From Vespula vulgaris (taxonomy: Eukaryota; Arthropoda; Insecta; Hymenoptera; Vespidae): a DNA stretch of 64,000 bases. The notes under the pieces were generated by a model that did not search any database, was not told where the DNA came from, and saw nothing but the letters and a program-made list of their open reading frames with translations. The stretch is taken from NCBI RefSeq assembly GCF_905475345.1, contig NC_066586.1, positions 2,361,001 to 2,425,000 of the forward strand, given 5' to 3'. Position numbers and translations under genes: made by a program. How positions within the stretch are numbered: position 1 is the stretch's first letter; the number at the start of each line of letters is the position of its first letter. Below are positions 27,007 through 40,334 of this stretch, piece by piece.

Positions 27007-27401
27007 ACTTTGATCATCAAGCATCGTCCATCGAAGTTAACCAAGCCCTCGACCTCAACGATATCCTTCCACTCTACCAACCTACCTAACTACCTACATC
27101 ACATCCATTCCGAGAAACTGTAATCGCTCCTAACTATTTCAATCGAGGAAAATTCGAAACTTCACTAACCTACAAAATCGATAGTAACCACCATTGAATT
27201 TCCTTCGAAAACAATCGTTCGTTGTTTCAATAATGTCTATCTTTGACATCTCTTACGTTCTTTGAATATACATACCTCTTCGATCTCAAGGATACCGTTG
27301 ATCTATATAGACACACTCAAGTTGAGCAAATTTTCGAGAATCTCTTCAGTTCTTCCTCGAAAGGACTTTGCGATCGTCATTCTCGTCATCGTCCTCATCG
27401 T

Positions 27402-27415
27402 CCTCATCGTCATCA

Positions 27416-27452
<37 letters not shown>
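27402..27452. repeat. (CGT)n trinucleotide repeat
   Basis: About 11 pure cgt units after imperfect catcgtcct units. Confidence 0.94.
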
Positions 27453-27453
<1 letters not shown>

Positions 27454-27631
27454 TTTGTTGTTTCGTGGAATTAATACTCGAACGGTCATAGTGTATTTCC
27501 GGATGATCGGTTAGATAGAGAAGAGCGTACTTTTTCAAACGGACGGATTTAAATCTAAGCCACGTCTTGGCAAGCACGACGAATTAGAAGGAAAAGAGAG
27601 AGAAAGAGAACGAGAGCAAGAGTGTGTCACT

Positions 27632-27669
<38 letters not shown>

Positions 27670-27771
27670 AAGGCGTATTCAAACTCTTCTCGAAGATAAG
27701 TCGGTTTGTTTTCGTGTCTGTTTCACTCTTACAAACTTTGTTCGTACGCCTCTTTTTTTTAACTACTCTTT

Positions 27772-27808
<37 letters not shown>

Positions 27809-27975
27809 TCGTCTTTCTATTCGTATCTTTATCTCTCTTACTTTCGTTCTCGTTCTCCTGTCGCATGCGTACGCGTAGAAACGTGAGTCATCGTTGAGAG
27901 AAGAAGAAGAAGAAGAAGAAGAGATGGTGGACCTTGTCGCGAATCTAAATAAATACGGGCATGCTCGCTCACGAC

Positions 27976-28131
27976 GACGAAGACGAAGACGAAGACGAAG
28001 ACGAAGACGAAGACGAAGACGAAGACGAAGACGAAGACGAAGACGAAGACGAAGACGAAGACGAAGACGAAGACGAAGACGAAGACGAAGACGAAGACGA
28101 AGACGAAGACGAAGACGAAGATGAAGATGAA
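27976..28131. repeat. GACGAA hexamer array (24 perfect copies plus 2 GATGAA)
   Basis: 144 bases of perfect period-6 repeat from 27976 to 28119, followed by two GATGAA variants. All six frames are open through it: Asp-Glu, Arg-Arg and Lys-Thr on +; Leu-Arg, Phe-Val and Ser-Ser on -. A GAA-rich tract sits just upstream (27900-27921). Confidence 0.97.
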
Positions 28132-28586
28132 GAAGGAGAATACGAAAACGATCCGAAGGAAAAGAGGAAAGAGAAGTGCGCAAGGGTGCGCCAAGCTTAC
28201 GAGACATCGCTTAGAAATGCGTGAGTAAGAACCTTACACCGCGGTAAATTTATATCATGCTCTTTACCGTGCCTCCTGTTAGAAACTTTCCGAACTTTCT
28301 CTTCTTCGTAACTTCGATACACATTCGCGTCCAACAAGAAAATCTCTAGGAATGAGTAAATCTACCGAAGTAATCAAAAAAGAAAAAAAAAAGAAAAACG
28401 AGAGGTCCGACTATGAAAAACAAAAAAAAAAGATAGAAAGAAAAAAGAAAACAAAAAGAGGGAAAAAGAAACTATAGTTCTATCGATTCTACATTCGTCT
28501 ATCACTACCAATGTATACTTACTTATTTTTTTATAACAGCGTTAACAATGTATTCCTGTGTAAACCAAGAACTGTTACGGTCTGGA

Positions 28587-28587
28587 T

Positions 28588-28622
<35 letters not shown>

Positions 28623-28640
28623 CTTATTTATTTATTCATT
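28587..28640. repeat. (TTTA)n tetranucleotide array
   Basis: About 12 ttta units with one tact and one tcat variant. Confidence 0.95.
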
Positions 28641-29779
28641 GAGACCGATGGGAAAAAAAAAATGACGCGAAGCTCTTGTCCAAATGGGAATATATCTGCT
28701 TCTCCATTTTTTCTATATCCGTCTTTCCGATCGCCGACGTTGTGGTCAAAATGTATAAACAAACGCGATTAATGGTTACGTCGTCGACAACGTTTTCGCA
28801 ATAGAATCTCAATTATTCGACTAAATGAGAATACGTACGATTGGGATTATTGAAACAAAAAAGTTCATTTTAACGGATAATTGATTTAAGCGAATATAAT
28901 TGCTCGATATTTATCTACCCATTGTCATTCTTGTATGTGGAATCTGATAAAAAAAAAAAAAAAAAAAAGAAAAGAAAGAAGAAGAAGAAAAAGAAAAGAA
29001 AAAAAAAGAAAAAGGAAGAAAAAGAAAGAAAAAACAAGGAAAAAATAAATAAAAACAAAAAAGAAACAAAAAGAAAATTCTTAATTGTATATGCATATAA
29101 ATGAGAACGATAACGAAGATTGTACAAGCTATCCGTTTGTTCCGAAAGCATGTAGAATTAAAGCAATTTAATTAATCTTTAAACGTATTCGATGCTCGTT
29201 AAATAAACGATTTTTTTAAAATAACGAGTAAAACTAAATAGAGAAAGCTCGAGCAGCGTGAAATTGTATCGATGTATGTATGTATGTATTTCCATTACCT
29301 TTGATCTTTGTTAAACGAATTGGAAGTATCGCACGATTGTTACTTTTTCCAAGCAACATAAGCATTATTTGCACAGACTTCATACGTTGAAAAACTAAAA
29401 TTGAAAATATTCAATTACGCGTGTTACTACTTCTTCTCGTTTATATCTATTGCACGAGGATCGATATCTGATTGAAACGTATCAAACGTTAATACCGCTT
29501 GAGAACGAAGTAGTCGTATATACAAGAACGTTAAAGTCATTATATTAATTAATATAACACACACACACACACACACACACAGACACATATGTATATATCA
29601 ATATTATTCTTAATACGATTAATTATCGCTGATTAATTAAGAGCAATATCGAATCGTACTTTTCTGATATTTTCTATTGTACGTAAAACTACTTCAAATA
29701 AGTAGCAAAGAAATAAATTCGAGAATAAACGTTCAGAATGAGTTAAGAATTAAGCATTATTATGCATTATTTCGGCAAC

Positions 29780-30050
29780 AGCGTGGCAGACGGATAATGG
29801 ATGTTCGAGCGTCTTTCTAGGCAGAGGAAGTAGGTAACGTTCGCGCTATGGTTCCGGCGAATGATGCAGCCGTTGGTTGGAAATAGAGGGGTTGGATCTA
29901 CAAGGACGTGGTTAGAGAAGCCACATAGATTGATGCCTTTGTACTCCATGGATTAATAATTAATTATAGCTGGTAAGCTAACCAAGCCTAATTAGGGAAA
30001 GTACACGAAGGCAAGATATAAGCGAACTATGCTTTTATGCCCTATGTTCC
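29780..30050. promoter_or_regulatory. Non-repetitive island with clustered TAAT sites
   Basis: Holds ggatta (29950-29955), taattaatta (29957-29966) and the 10-bp palindrome cctaattagg (29987-29996), downstream of a GC-richer stretch free of microsatellites. These match homeodomain core sites. Function is inferred. Confidence 0.28.
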
Positions 30051-31439
30051 CTAGGATCCATATCGTTGTCATTGTCATGGCTGTGGGGAGGAAAGGGGGA
30101 GGGGGACAAAGGGGGTGGAGGAGGAGGAGGAGAAGTAGGAGGAGAAATGCTGCAATTATATAGATGCCATCCATAACTTGTGCAAATGCCATCATGAAAC
30201 GTTGAAGTAATATTGATAATCTGTCCAAAGAGATGGCAACTCGAAAACCAAACTATCCTGACGCTTTGACATACCACCTACCGAAGTTTATTTCCATCCT
30301 TAAGTTAAAGACTAGATGGAAATGGTATTTCATCTTCGATGGAAGTGTCCTATAACGGCAACGTTACTTTCCCTTGCTTCTTTCGCCTTACCACCCTAAT
30401 CGAATATCCTTCTCAACGTTATATGATATAAAAATTCTGAATAAAAATAAATAGGAGAGTACGGAAGATACTAAAATGAAAAACGATTAATCTCGATTTA
30501 TTAGACGTTCGATATGGTTCCGAACAGACAGTTTTTTGCAAAAAAAAACATACTCGCGATTCTCTTCTTCTTCTTCTTCTTCTCTTTTCAACTAGGCGAA
30601 CGAGGCTCGTTATAACACGATCGGGTTAAGAAAAGTGAGTAAGACTACGGGCACGAGATCCAGAAGTGGCTCGAGATGACGCGCACTCTCTTATGACGGA
30701 GATTTCCGCGTCTAGAAAAGAAACGACTACGACGTTAAGACGACGATTGCGATGGCACATCCGAAGAAGAAAGTCAGACCACGAAAGTAAATGTAAAAGA
30801 GAAGAAAAAGATAAGAAGGGGTACAAGGAGGTAGAAGGGAGAAAAAAAAAGAAAAGGGAATGGGGAGGAAAGGGCCGATCGCTTTCAGCGAAATAAATAA
30901 AGCGCTGTTACCGCCGCTGTTGCAGTTTTCACCGGCTTTGCCTTTTATTACTTTCTCTCTTTGATACTTTGTGCTCGCGTTTAACGATGAAGTTCTTTTG
31001 CCCGTTTTCTTTTTTCTCTTTCTCCTTCCCATTTTTTTTCCCACCTCCTTCTTCCTCTTTTTCCCTCTTATTTTTCTCCTCCTTTATCTTTTTCTTTTCT
31101 TCCACTCTCTTTTTTGTCGTTTTTTCTTTTCTTCCTTTTTCTTTTTCTTTTTTTACTTTTGTTTATCTCAGACAATATTCTCGCGATAATATAACCAATG
31201 AGGCGAATGAAATTGAAGAAAAAAATGTTATAATAAGGAAGATTGTATGGATAAAATGATCGATAGGAATAACAAAGGAAGAGGATGTTTCTTCGATTCG
31301 GTTCCTTCTTTTTTTCTCGCGTTGAATAAGATAAAGATAAAGTTCGAATCGTAGGATACAAACGGAGATGAAATAGCTATGTAAATCCATGAAATCGCGT
31401 CATCCGACATTACACGTAAACGAACGAAATGGAAAAGAG

Positions 31440-31550
31440 GAAGGGAGAAGGGGAGAGAGAGAGAGAGAGAGAGAGAGAAACAGACAGAAAAAGAGAAAAA
31501 GGAAGAAAGAAAAAGAGAGAGAGAGAGAGAGAAATAGAGAATGTATGCGT
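31440..31550. repeat. (GA)n-rich block
   Basis: GA tracts at 31454-31480 and 31516-31535, separated by A-rich purine DNA. Confidence 0.93.
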
Positions 31551-32410
31551 GCACGTAGGTGTGTATGAGTCAAAACGTAAATTCTCTAAGGACGTTTTAT
31601 TGTTTCTCCTTTTCTTCCACGCTTTCCTCGAGTCTTCTCTTCGTGTCTCACCCCTCTCTTACGCCTTTCCCTGGCTTTGAATGACGGTAGACGCGCCATT
31701 GATGGGTCACAGTATTTATAACCCGGTGAGCATGCGAGAGGGAACCAACGGGAAAGCTTTTGACTACCTGCGCTTGCAACAGAGCTCCTATCGTCGAGGC
31801 CGTATTATTTTAGAAGTTCTCTCACCCTTTATAGCTCGCCTCGACGAACAGAGAATCGCCCTTTAAGGCGAGTGGCAACTGGGAAAAGCGGCGTCATAAA
31901 TCAAAGGTCTTTTCCCTGAAGCATGCGCCCTTATAAGAGAAGCACGAAAGAGAGAAAGAAAGAAAGAAAACAGGAAATAAAAAGACAGAGAGAGAGAGAA
32001 AGGGAAAAGGAAACCAAACCACGACGACGAGAGCTCTAATATCTCTTTCGAAATTTTCGAATCCTTCTCAAAGACTAATTCCAAAGTAATCCGATTTTCC
32101 TTTTACCTCGGAGAAATTACAAGTTGTTAGTATAACACTCTTTGTAAAATAACTTTTCGAGAAACATCAGAAGCGTAACGAGAAGAAATTAATGAACATT
32201 TTATGTAGGGAAAAAAAAAAGAAGAAGAAAAGTGAAAAGAGGGGAAGAAACAGAATAGAGAAAAGGAAACAAATAAACGAATGAAAAAAAAGCTGGAGCT
32301 AAAATACGAAATGATAGAGAACATTTTTTTATATCGCGTATCGTGCAATTCGATAGAATGAGATTAGTCTAGACTTTATAAGTGTACTGCCAACATATAT
32401 ACGTGTATAC

Positions 32411-32448
32411 AGATACATACAAACATACATACATATATATATATATAT

Positions 32449-32481
<33 letters not shown>
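32411..32481. repeat. (AT)n block with catac units
   Basis: catacatacatac followed by about 50 bases of AT/GATAT. Confidence 0.94.
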
Positions 32482-32484
<3 letters not shown>

Positions 32485-33957
32485 GAGAACATATGTGAAA
32501 GATACTATATACGAAGGTGTTCCCAGTAGGCGCTTATCAAAATGTTTTATCGCCTTTCGCGAAGTAGAAGACAAAGTTATGAGAAAAGAGAGAGAAAGAG
32601 AAGGAGAGACAATGAAAGATAAAGACGAAGAGAGAAAGAGAAAGAGAGAGAAAGTGAAAAAGATAGACGGAGAATGAAATAATACATACATACATATATA
32701 TATATATTTCGTTTCGTTTCGATGAGAGTATAGCACGCGCGATGTCTCGATGGAACGGAGATTCGTAGGAAAATCCACGCGGCTTAACGAGAAGCCACGA
32801 CGGAAGTTGAGATCCCCCGGGCTTGAATCCTAAACCATTCCTGAGGAACATTCCTCGTGGGTACGCGTCGAGTCTGTTTTCCCTTCATCTACGATGCGTC
32901 TCCACGTCTATCGGCTTAATCCGCCGTGTTAGTCCACGAGTCGCGTCAAAACTTGAACCGTCCGACATATTTCCCGCTCGTACCACTCGTTTTTGTTACG
33001 ATTAGTCGTGTTCCTTTCGACTAACATAACGTTTGCAAATCACTACCGTGCAACGAAATTCCGTTCGCTTAGTCTTTAAAGCTTCTATCCTATTTGTCTT
33101 TCAAAGTTCTATCAACGGGTAGGATAATTTAAACGAACGATAGACTTGTCTTTCTTCTTTTTATGTTTAATATTATACGAATGTATATAATATATACATA
33201 TGTATGTATAAATAAATATAAATAATATATATATTTTTTTTAATAAAGAAATAATAAGATACGATAAAATGTAACGATATCTCGATAGTAAGCTATACGC
33301 GAATTCCTCGTTTACTCTTATACGCCGATCGAAAGAGGGAAAGAATCGGACCGAACAAAAATATCGCGTCGAAGTGGAAAGAGAGAAGGTGAGCAGCAAG
33401 TGAGCTGTCGCGACTAAAATTAGTCGCTTCGCTCGTTCGGGAGAGTCTCTTCGTCTCTTGGCTACCGAGAAAGCAAGCGTCGCCTTGTCTAGCCCCTAAG
33501 TCGTGATCGTGTCGTGCCAACGTAACAAATTTTCCGATCGAATTGCGCCTACCGCGCATTTCTCCTTGTCCAAAAAAAGCAACGCCACCCATTCTTATTC
33601 CATTCGAAAGGTGACTGTCATGTTGCTCGATACGATCGTTTTTTCTTTCTTTTTACTGGGGACATAATCCAGAAATGGATGGAAAAATGCCTACACGAAG
33701 GTCCAAGAGTCGTTGAAAGAAAGAAAAGGATAAAGGGGGAGGGGACGAACGAAAGGACAACGTGGACCTAAAGAAAGAGATGGAAGGAATAGAATAAAAA
33801 GAGAGAGAGAGAGAGAGAGGGAGAGTGGAAACGAGAAAAGGAGACTCCATTCAGGCAGCAGAAGCATTAACTCGGCAAGGCAGCCACCCAAAAGAAGACC
33901 ATTAACTACATCTACTGGATGGAAGAAAAACAGAAGGGTGCCTCTTACTGTCTCGCC

Positions 33958-33974
33958 CTTTCTCTCTCTCTTTC

Positions 33975-34006
<32 letters not shown>

Positions 34007-34035
34007 CCTATCTATCTATCTCTTTCTTTCTCATA
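33958..34035. repeat. CT and (TCTA)n repeat
   Basis: tctc followed by about 12 tcta units with one acct. Confidence 0.94.
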
Positions 34036-34235
34036 TATGTAAGTCTCTTGCTTCCTTTATCCACGACATGCTGTTTCCATTACAAGACTAATAGTTCTTC
34101 TCGACATTCGTAACGGTACGTCCACCGTTTGGACGTAGTTTCTGCTTTCAAGACGATCCATCGACTTTCCACGCATCCTACCACAACACAAATTTGGCAT
34201 TGCCTTCTGAAAATCATACTAGTACTCAGTTTTCT

Positions 34236-34270
<35 letters not shown>

Positions 34271-34945
34271 CTTTGTCCGAATTACAACGAAGGAATATCG
34301 TATATCGCTCGTAATCACCACGTTGATTTATGACGGTGAACGTCGTTCTTTTCTCGCGATAACTACTTGCCACCTTTGAAACGATCTCTCTTTTATGGAA
34401 GCTATTCCACGTACTTTCCCTCTTCTCGATGGGGAGAAAATTTTCCCATGGAAAAAGTTTCCTCGAAAAATAAAAATAAAAAGAGAGAAAAGAGAATGAA
34501 AGGAGAAAGAAAAGGAAGAAAAAAGTAAAAAGTGATACCTACACGCGCGATACGATAAGTTCTAGTGACATTTTATCTTTCTCATGAGAATAAAGTATAA
34601 AAAAGATAAAAAAGCAAAAAGGGGAAAGAAAAAGGACGAGGCGTCGAATGGTATAAAAAAATCGGTATAAAACTCATTTTCCGAAAGAGAAGGAAAAAAA
34701 AAGAAAAAGAAGAGGAAAGAAGAGGGAAGAGGGGAAAGAGGGAAGAGGACGAAAAGCAGAAGAGACGGAGAAGAAGAAGAAAGCAAAAGGAAAAAGAAAC
34801 AAAAATTAAAAAGAAAAAGAAAAATTCGTGCTAAAGCAACGTTCCGTAACGGGATCGAGTCTCTCCATCTCTTTCGAGTTCTCGTTCCGTCGTTTCATCG
34901 CGACTTCATTTAAAGCCCGGCCAGGAGGCGAAAAAAAAGAGAGAC

Positions 34946-34986
<41 letters not shown>

Positions 34987-35610
34987 CAAAGAGTGCCTGC
35001 CGGGAGAACCGAGAAAGCAAATTAAGCGTAATGCCCGGGCAGAGGCGCCAGCGTCGGGACGCTTTTCTAACGGCCGGCAGCCGCATTTTGCGCGTGGGAC
35101 CAAAATGTCCGCTTGGAGTAAGAGAGACAGTTAAAACTGGAAAGAGAGAAAGAGAAAGAGAAAGAGAAAGAGAAAGAGGGAAAACGTGAAAGAGAAGAAA
35201 AAGAATGAAACAGAGATAGAGACAGACGGAGTAGTAGTACGAAAGGAAGAAAAATTCTATGAAAGGGAAGGGGGACGTAACAAGAAATATAATAAACGTT
35301 AATATTCGCTTATTCTTTCCCGCTTTTCCACTCGTACCTCTCGCGAAACTCACAAACAAGTCACAAGTCGTGCACGCGCGGTCTGTCCCGTCACAGTACC
35401 TACTTACGAATACGCTTTTCAACGCTCGCTTCAATTTTGTTAAGTGGACGATTATGAAATAGAAAAAGAAAAAGGAAGGAAAGGAGAAAAAAAAAGAGGA
35501 AAGAAAAAAGAGCAGTGAAAATAACGACGCTGGAACGAGATTAGTTCATTTCAGAGATATAAATCATCCTAAGATCATTTCTTTCCATTTCTCAGATATA
35601 TTTTGTAACT

Positions 35611-35668
35611 ATAATAATAATAATTATTATTATTATTTATAAATAATAATAATTATTATTATTATTTT
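35611..35668. repeat. AAT/ATT inverted trinucleotide repeat
   Basis: Runs of aat then att, then aat then att again. The sequence is self-complementary and could extrude as a cruciform. Confidence 0.9.
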
Positions 35669-37989
35669 TGCATTTTCCTCTTCTTTTCGTTCTTCCTCGT
35701 TGCAATGTAAAAAAATGTAAGAGAATAAAAAGTTGACTCGCTAAGATGTCAAAAGAAGCGTGTTGGAAAAGGAGAAGATGTAAAATAGACGTGAGCATGA
35801 TTTATCTCGTTCTCCTTAGAACATGTTTGGAAAAGCTGTGCGGAATGAGAACGTTGTAAGTCCTGAATCTATCCTGTTCATTCCAAATGGGAATAGTGTA
35901 AATCCGACTTAATCCGTTCTCCTCCTACTTCACTTTGATATGATATATCATTCTCTTCGAGAAACGTACGGGTAACTATCGAATTTCCTTTGAAGCATAT
36001 TTCGTCGATATCTCGTCGAGGATGAAGTCATTTCGATCGATCTTACGATTACTCGAAAAGTTACGAAACGTTTGTACACGTATACCGTGTATGTTGGGTA
36101 TGTTGTTATGTACGTGTACGAGGCTGTACCACACTTCGGTACTAATCACCACAGCTGCGTTCCGCTAAACGCGTTTCGCCTTGAATTATCGCAACCGCGG
36201 AGCATTAACTCGGCAGTCGCATTTAATCCGCGAACCGGTGCACTTCTCGAATAAAAGAAAGATATCCGTGTGAACCGTTTAATGGATCGACGCTTAATTC
36301 CCTTTTATACGTCGTAAGCAAATTTTCCTGAGTTTGCTGTATTCTTTATTTTTCGTTCGTATATATGTATCTATCGACATAGACAGTTATGTATGCACCC
36401 ATGGAAAACTTTCGCGCGTGGATATGAAAGCTAACGAGTTAACTATAAAGGTTGCCGTCGAATGTCATTTAAACTTACCGTCACCTATTTCTAAAGCGAA
36501 CGAACTTTCATAAACAAGATGGAAGTTAAATGGAATTATTGATTTCTATTCGATCTAACTAGAAAGTTTCGCGTACGCGTTAATAAGCTTTAGATCGTTT
36601 CTAAGCTGTTGACGATCGAATTAAACTATATCGTTTCTATCTCTCTCTCTCTCTATTTCTCTCTGTCTCTCTTTTTCTTTGCGCGTTCGATGTAATAAAT
36701 CAATAATCAATATTTACCTATAGTTAATCTATTTCTTTGAAGTCACATTAACAAGGCTTACCTTGTCTACTCATCGTTATATATCTTATAGCTATACGTT
36801 AATCTTTCCATTAACCTCGAACGAAAGCCTCCATCGTTTGGAAATTACGCGGTCTCCCCGAAGGAAGTAGACCCATAATAACATCGCAAACCTTCGAATT
36901 CCCTAAGCCGTGGGTAAAGGTTACGCAATTTCCCTCTTGCAAGGAGGGCCAAACGTTGGACGGTTAAACCAATTTACTACCCTTAACTTCATCCGAAGCG
37001 TATAACGGACTTCTCTTGTGGCGAAAGTCTCTCTTGTTACCACCTTGTTTCGTGGTATGATCAAGAAATTTTAAAGAACATATAAGGATAAATATGGATC
37101 CTTTAGGATGAAAAAGAAAAAGAGAAAGAGAGAAACAAAGAAAGAGATCGTAGTTTCGTCTGTTCATCCTCTTTAAGTAATTTCACATGCTCGCATTTAC
37201 GAGTCGCCAGAAGAGGAAGAAAAGAGAAAAAAGAAAGATGAAGAGAAAGAAGAAGAGAAAAAAGAAGAAAAAGAAGAAGACGACGAAGACTAAAGCGACA
37301 GGGAGAGAAGGAAGAGAGGTCAGTGGAGGGCCGTAGAAGCAGAGAGTTTCTAATTTGGTGCCTTGGCAAAAATCGACACTCCGTCTAGACTCTCAGCTTA
37401 ATAGGCACTTACATACAAACACACACACACACACACATATACATACATACACAGACAAGCTGTATCTCGATTTTTATCACATCACGATAAATATAAATAC
37501 GTCGTGATGACACATTTGCCAATGTTCGTATTATTGCCAATTTTATTATATCGCTGATATAAAACAAAGAAATCTTTCGTACTCGTATCAAAGTTATCAA
37601 CGATGTCAGTTCTTTTGACTTTTATATGGATCAATGAAAGGGTCTATGAAATATAAATCAATGCCGATCAAATATGACGACTGACAATCGAGTACGAGTA
37701 GAACGATGCGAAATACGTACGTATGAACGATTCGATGAATTAGATCTTTCTCCGTTTCACTTGTCACACCGCATCGAATAACTAACTTTTTTTTTCTCTA
37801 TTTTTCAAAGGAATACGTTTCAAACAAGACTGTCCCTCTAGTTATCGATCAGAATTCGTATAAGTGGTATGTTCTGTGCGATTTAAATGTATGTAGCTAT
37901 GTCGGAGTGAAAGGGAAAAGTTAAAGAAAGACGAGGGAAGAGAAAGAGGTAAAAAGAGATAAAAATATAAATTAGAAGTAAAGACAGAG

Positions 37990-38020
<31 letters not shown>

Positions 38021-38067
38021 AAGTTTCTATTTATGTATTGCATCTCGTTGGTACCTCAACTTGAACT

Positions 38068-38068
38068 C

Positions 38069-38130
<62 letters not shown>

Positions 38131-38180
38131 ACTTTCCCTTTCTCTCTCTCTCTCTCTCTTTCTCTCTTTCTCTCCATCTT
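38068..38180. repeat. (CT)n microsatellite opposite a (GA)n tract
   Basis: About 110 bases of CT repeat. A (GA)n tract at 38003-38021 lies just upstream, so a transcript could pair the two. Confidence 0.95.
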
Positions 38181-38979
38181 TTCCTTCCACGGTTCGTTAC
38201 TTCTTTTGGGTAAAAACATCGTAGCTTTCGAAGCCCTTTGACCAGAAACCCCCACGTTAGTAAAGTAAAGCGATCTGCAAGAATTTTCTGTGATTCTCAC
38301 TCTGACCAATCGACCAATCGCCGAGCTCATTCCCTTTCCCATCAGCGAAAGATATCCTCTAAGGGTTTTACGAATCCCTTCGTTGATCCGAATCTCTCGA
38401 AATACGCGAAAGATCCGGCTGGTTCGCGCTACTAGAAGGAAGGTCGCTTTCGAGCGTAGTTTCGGTAAAAGCTTGACAAGCTTTCAACGAAATATGTCCG
38501 AGAGTAACACCCAAAGTCGATGGCTGAACTCCCAGATCGATTCAGTTTACTCTTCGATGGTAGTCAGTAGTATATATAGATTATCGAGTGCGGCGACACT
38601 GTTATAAGCTTTGCTTTCGTGATATTCGATAAACACCATCAAAGGAAAACCTCCCATCGGACATTCGATGAGCTTTCGACTCTGTTCATCGTTTCTCTCC
38701 TTTAAAGTCCACTATCGATCGGATAAACCACCTATCGCTCGTTGCATTTCCTTCATTTTTTTCCCTTCCCCCACCTTTTCAATCCCGACCTACCACCCGC
38801 CCGTCCCTCTCTTCTTACGATCGTATCTATTTCTCCCGTACCGTTAGAACGTCATCCACCGTGAAAGCAAATATAATAACTTTGGCGAACCATCGAAAGC
38901 TACAACTTCACTCGAAGAGTTTCCGTTTGCTACGAGTGCATACTTACATACTATAAAATTTACCAAGTACATTTACATA

Positions 38980-39057
38980 CATATCTATCTATTTATTTAT
39001 CTGTCTATCTATCTATCTATCTATCTACCTACCTATCTATCTAAGTAGCTAGCTAGA
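38980..39057. repeat. (TCTA)n tetranucleotide repeat
   Basis: tatc/tcta units with acct variants, ending in tagctagctagata. Confidence 0.93.
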
Positions 39058-39454
39058 TAGTTATCCACCTTTTCATTTACTTATATATTATCTTATATTA
39101 AACCATCTTTAAACGTTGCTTTTGATCTGCAAAACTTGGCGATACTTCGCTTGAGAATCATCTCCTCCGGTGAAAATCATTTATGCTTGGAAAGGCGTAA
39201 GAGGCTTTCGATTATATCTCGCTCAATGCGCCACTAGTGGTTGCGACATTGGGATTAGCCGGCAACTTCGAAGCTTAAAGGGAGAATCTCGATCTTAAGA
39301 ATAGGTTTTACGTTGATCCTAGGTGAATACTCTGATCTAACTTTGAGAACCGTGTCATAACTTTATCAATGATGAAAGAGAAGTAGGATGAGAGTAAGAG
39401 GTAATCGGTTACAACGATGAGATACAAAAAGGATAAAAAAAGAACAAAAAAGAG

Positions 39455-39460
<6 letters not shown>

Positions 39461-39511
<51 letters not shown>
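39461..39511. repeat. (GA)n microsatellite
   Basis: About 50 bases of near-perfect GA. An A-rich purine tract at 39595-39635 lies nearby. Confidence 0.96.
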
Positions 39512-39513
<2 letters not shown>

Positions 39514-40117
39514 CCAAGAAAAAAGTACACACTTGATCTCTTTGAAATTTACAAAACACTTTTCTTCGTGACTACTTCGCTGATGGCTTAGATTAAAAAA
39601 AAAAAAAAAGAAAAAAAAAGAAAAGAAAAAAGATAAAAATCGATAACTAAAGCGAGATAGACCGAATCTCCCGGAAAGTCAAAGTATTTAGTTACTTTTT
39701 AAAGAGAAAAGCCGAAAGATTCGAGTTTCGTGAAAGACAGGCGCACGTTCTTGATTTTCCGGAAATCTTCGTGACTTAACCGAACGGAGTAGCAAGTTTT
39801 ACGAGAACCGAGAAGGAAGATACGTACTTTTTTTGAGGGGGGTTAAAGGGGTCTCTCTACTTAAATTGGAACCGATTCCATGAGGTCAGCAATGGCCAAG
39901 ACTTCTCTATTTATCGTCCAACTTCCTCGCGCTCCTTCTCGTCTTTCTCGTCCTTCTCTACTACGGTAACATCCACCTCTGAGAAAGTCGACCGGTTTAA
40001 CGGAGCATGCCGAAGGAGAAGCTTAATCGTAAATACCCTAGCGAGCCAAAGGAGCCGGATATAATTTCAGACGTGAATCCTCGTATCCGTGCTGTCACGT
40101 CTTTCGGAATTCCCTTT

Positions 40118-40121
40118 TCCT

Positions 40122-40154
<33 letters not shown>

Positions 40155-40169
40155 GTCTCTGTCTCTGTC

Positions 40170-40248
<79 letters not shown>

Positions 40249-40250
40249 AT
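40118..40250. repeat. (CT)n microsatellite, about 130 bp
   Basis: One of the two longest dinucleotide tracts of the window, interrupted by four ctgt/ctgt-like units near 40147-40168. Confidence 0.97.
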
Positions 40251-40334
40251 CTTTCTCTTACGCTCACGAGAGGAAGAATAGTCCTCCTTCGTAGTCCTCC
40301 TTTGCGAAGGTACTTTGCTTACGTCTTTGTCCTA

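Noticed and set aside
27584..28207. 207-codon - strand open frame (Leu-Arg run)
   Set aside because: It is the shadow of the GACGAA hexamer array plus CT/GA tracts; no complex sequence of any length.
33863..36215. 15-base word agcattaactcggca shared by 33863-33877 and 36201-36215
   Set aside because: In 64 kb, one or two shared 15-mers are expected by chance.
38290..38607. 105-codon + strand open frame of complex composition
   Set aside because: No recognisable family, other frames also open nearby, no splice or start context; kept only as part of a unique island.
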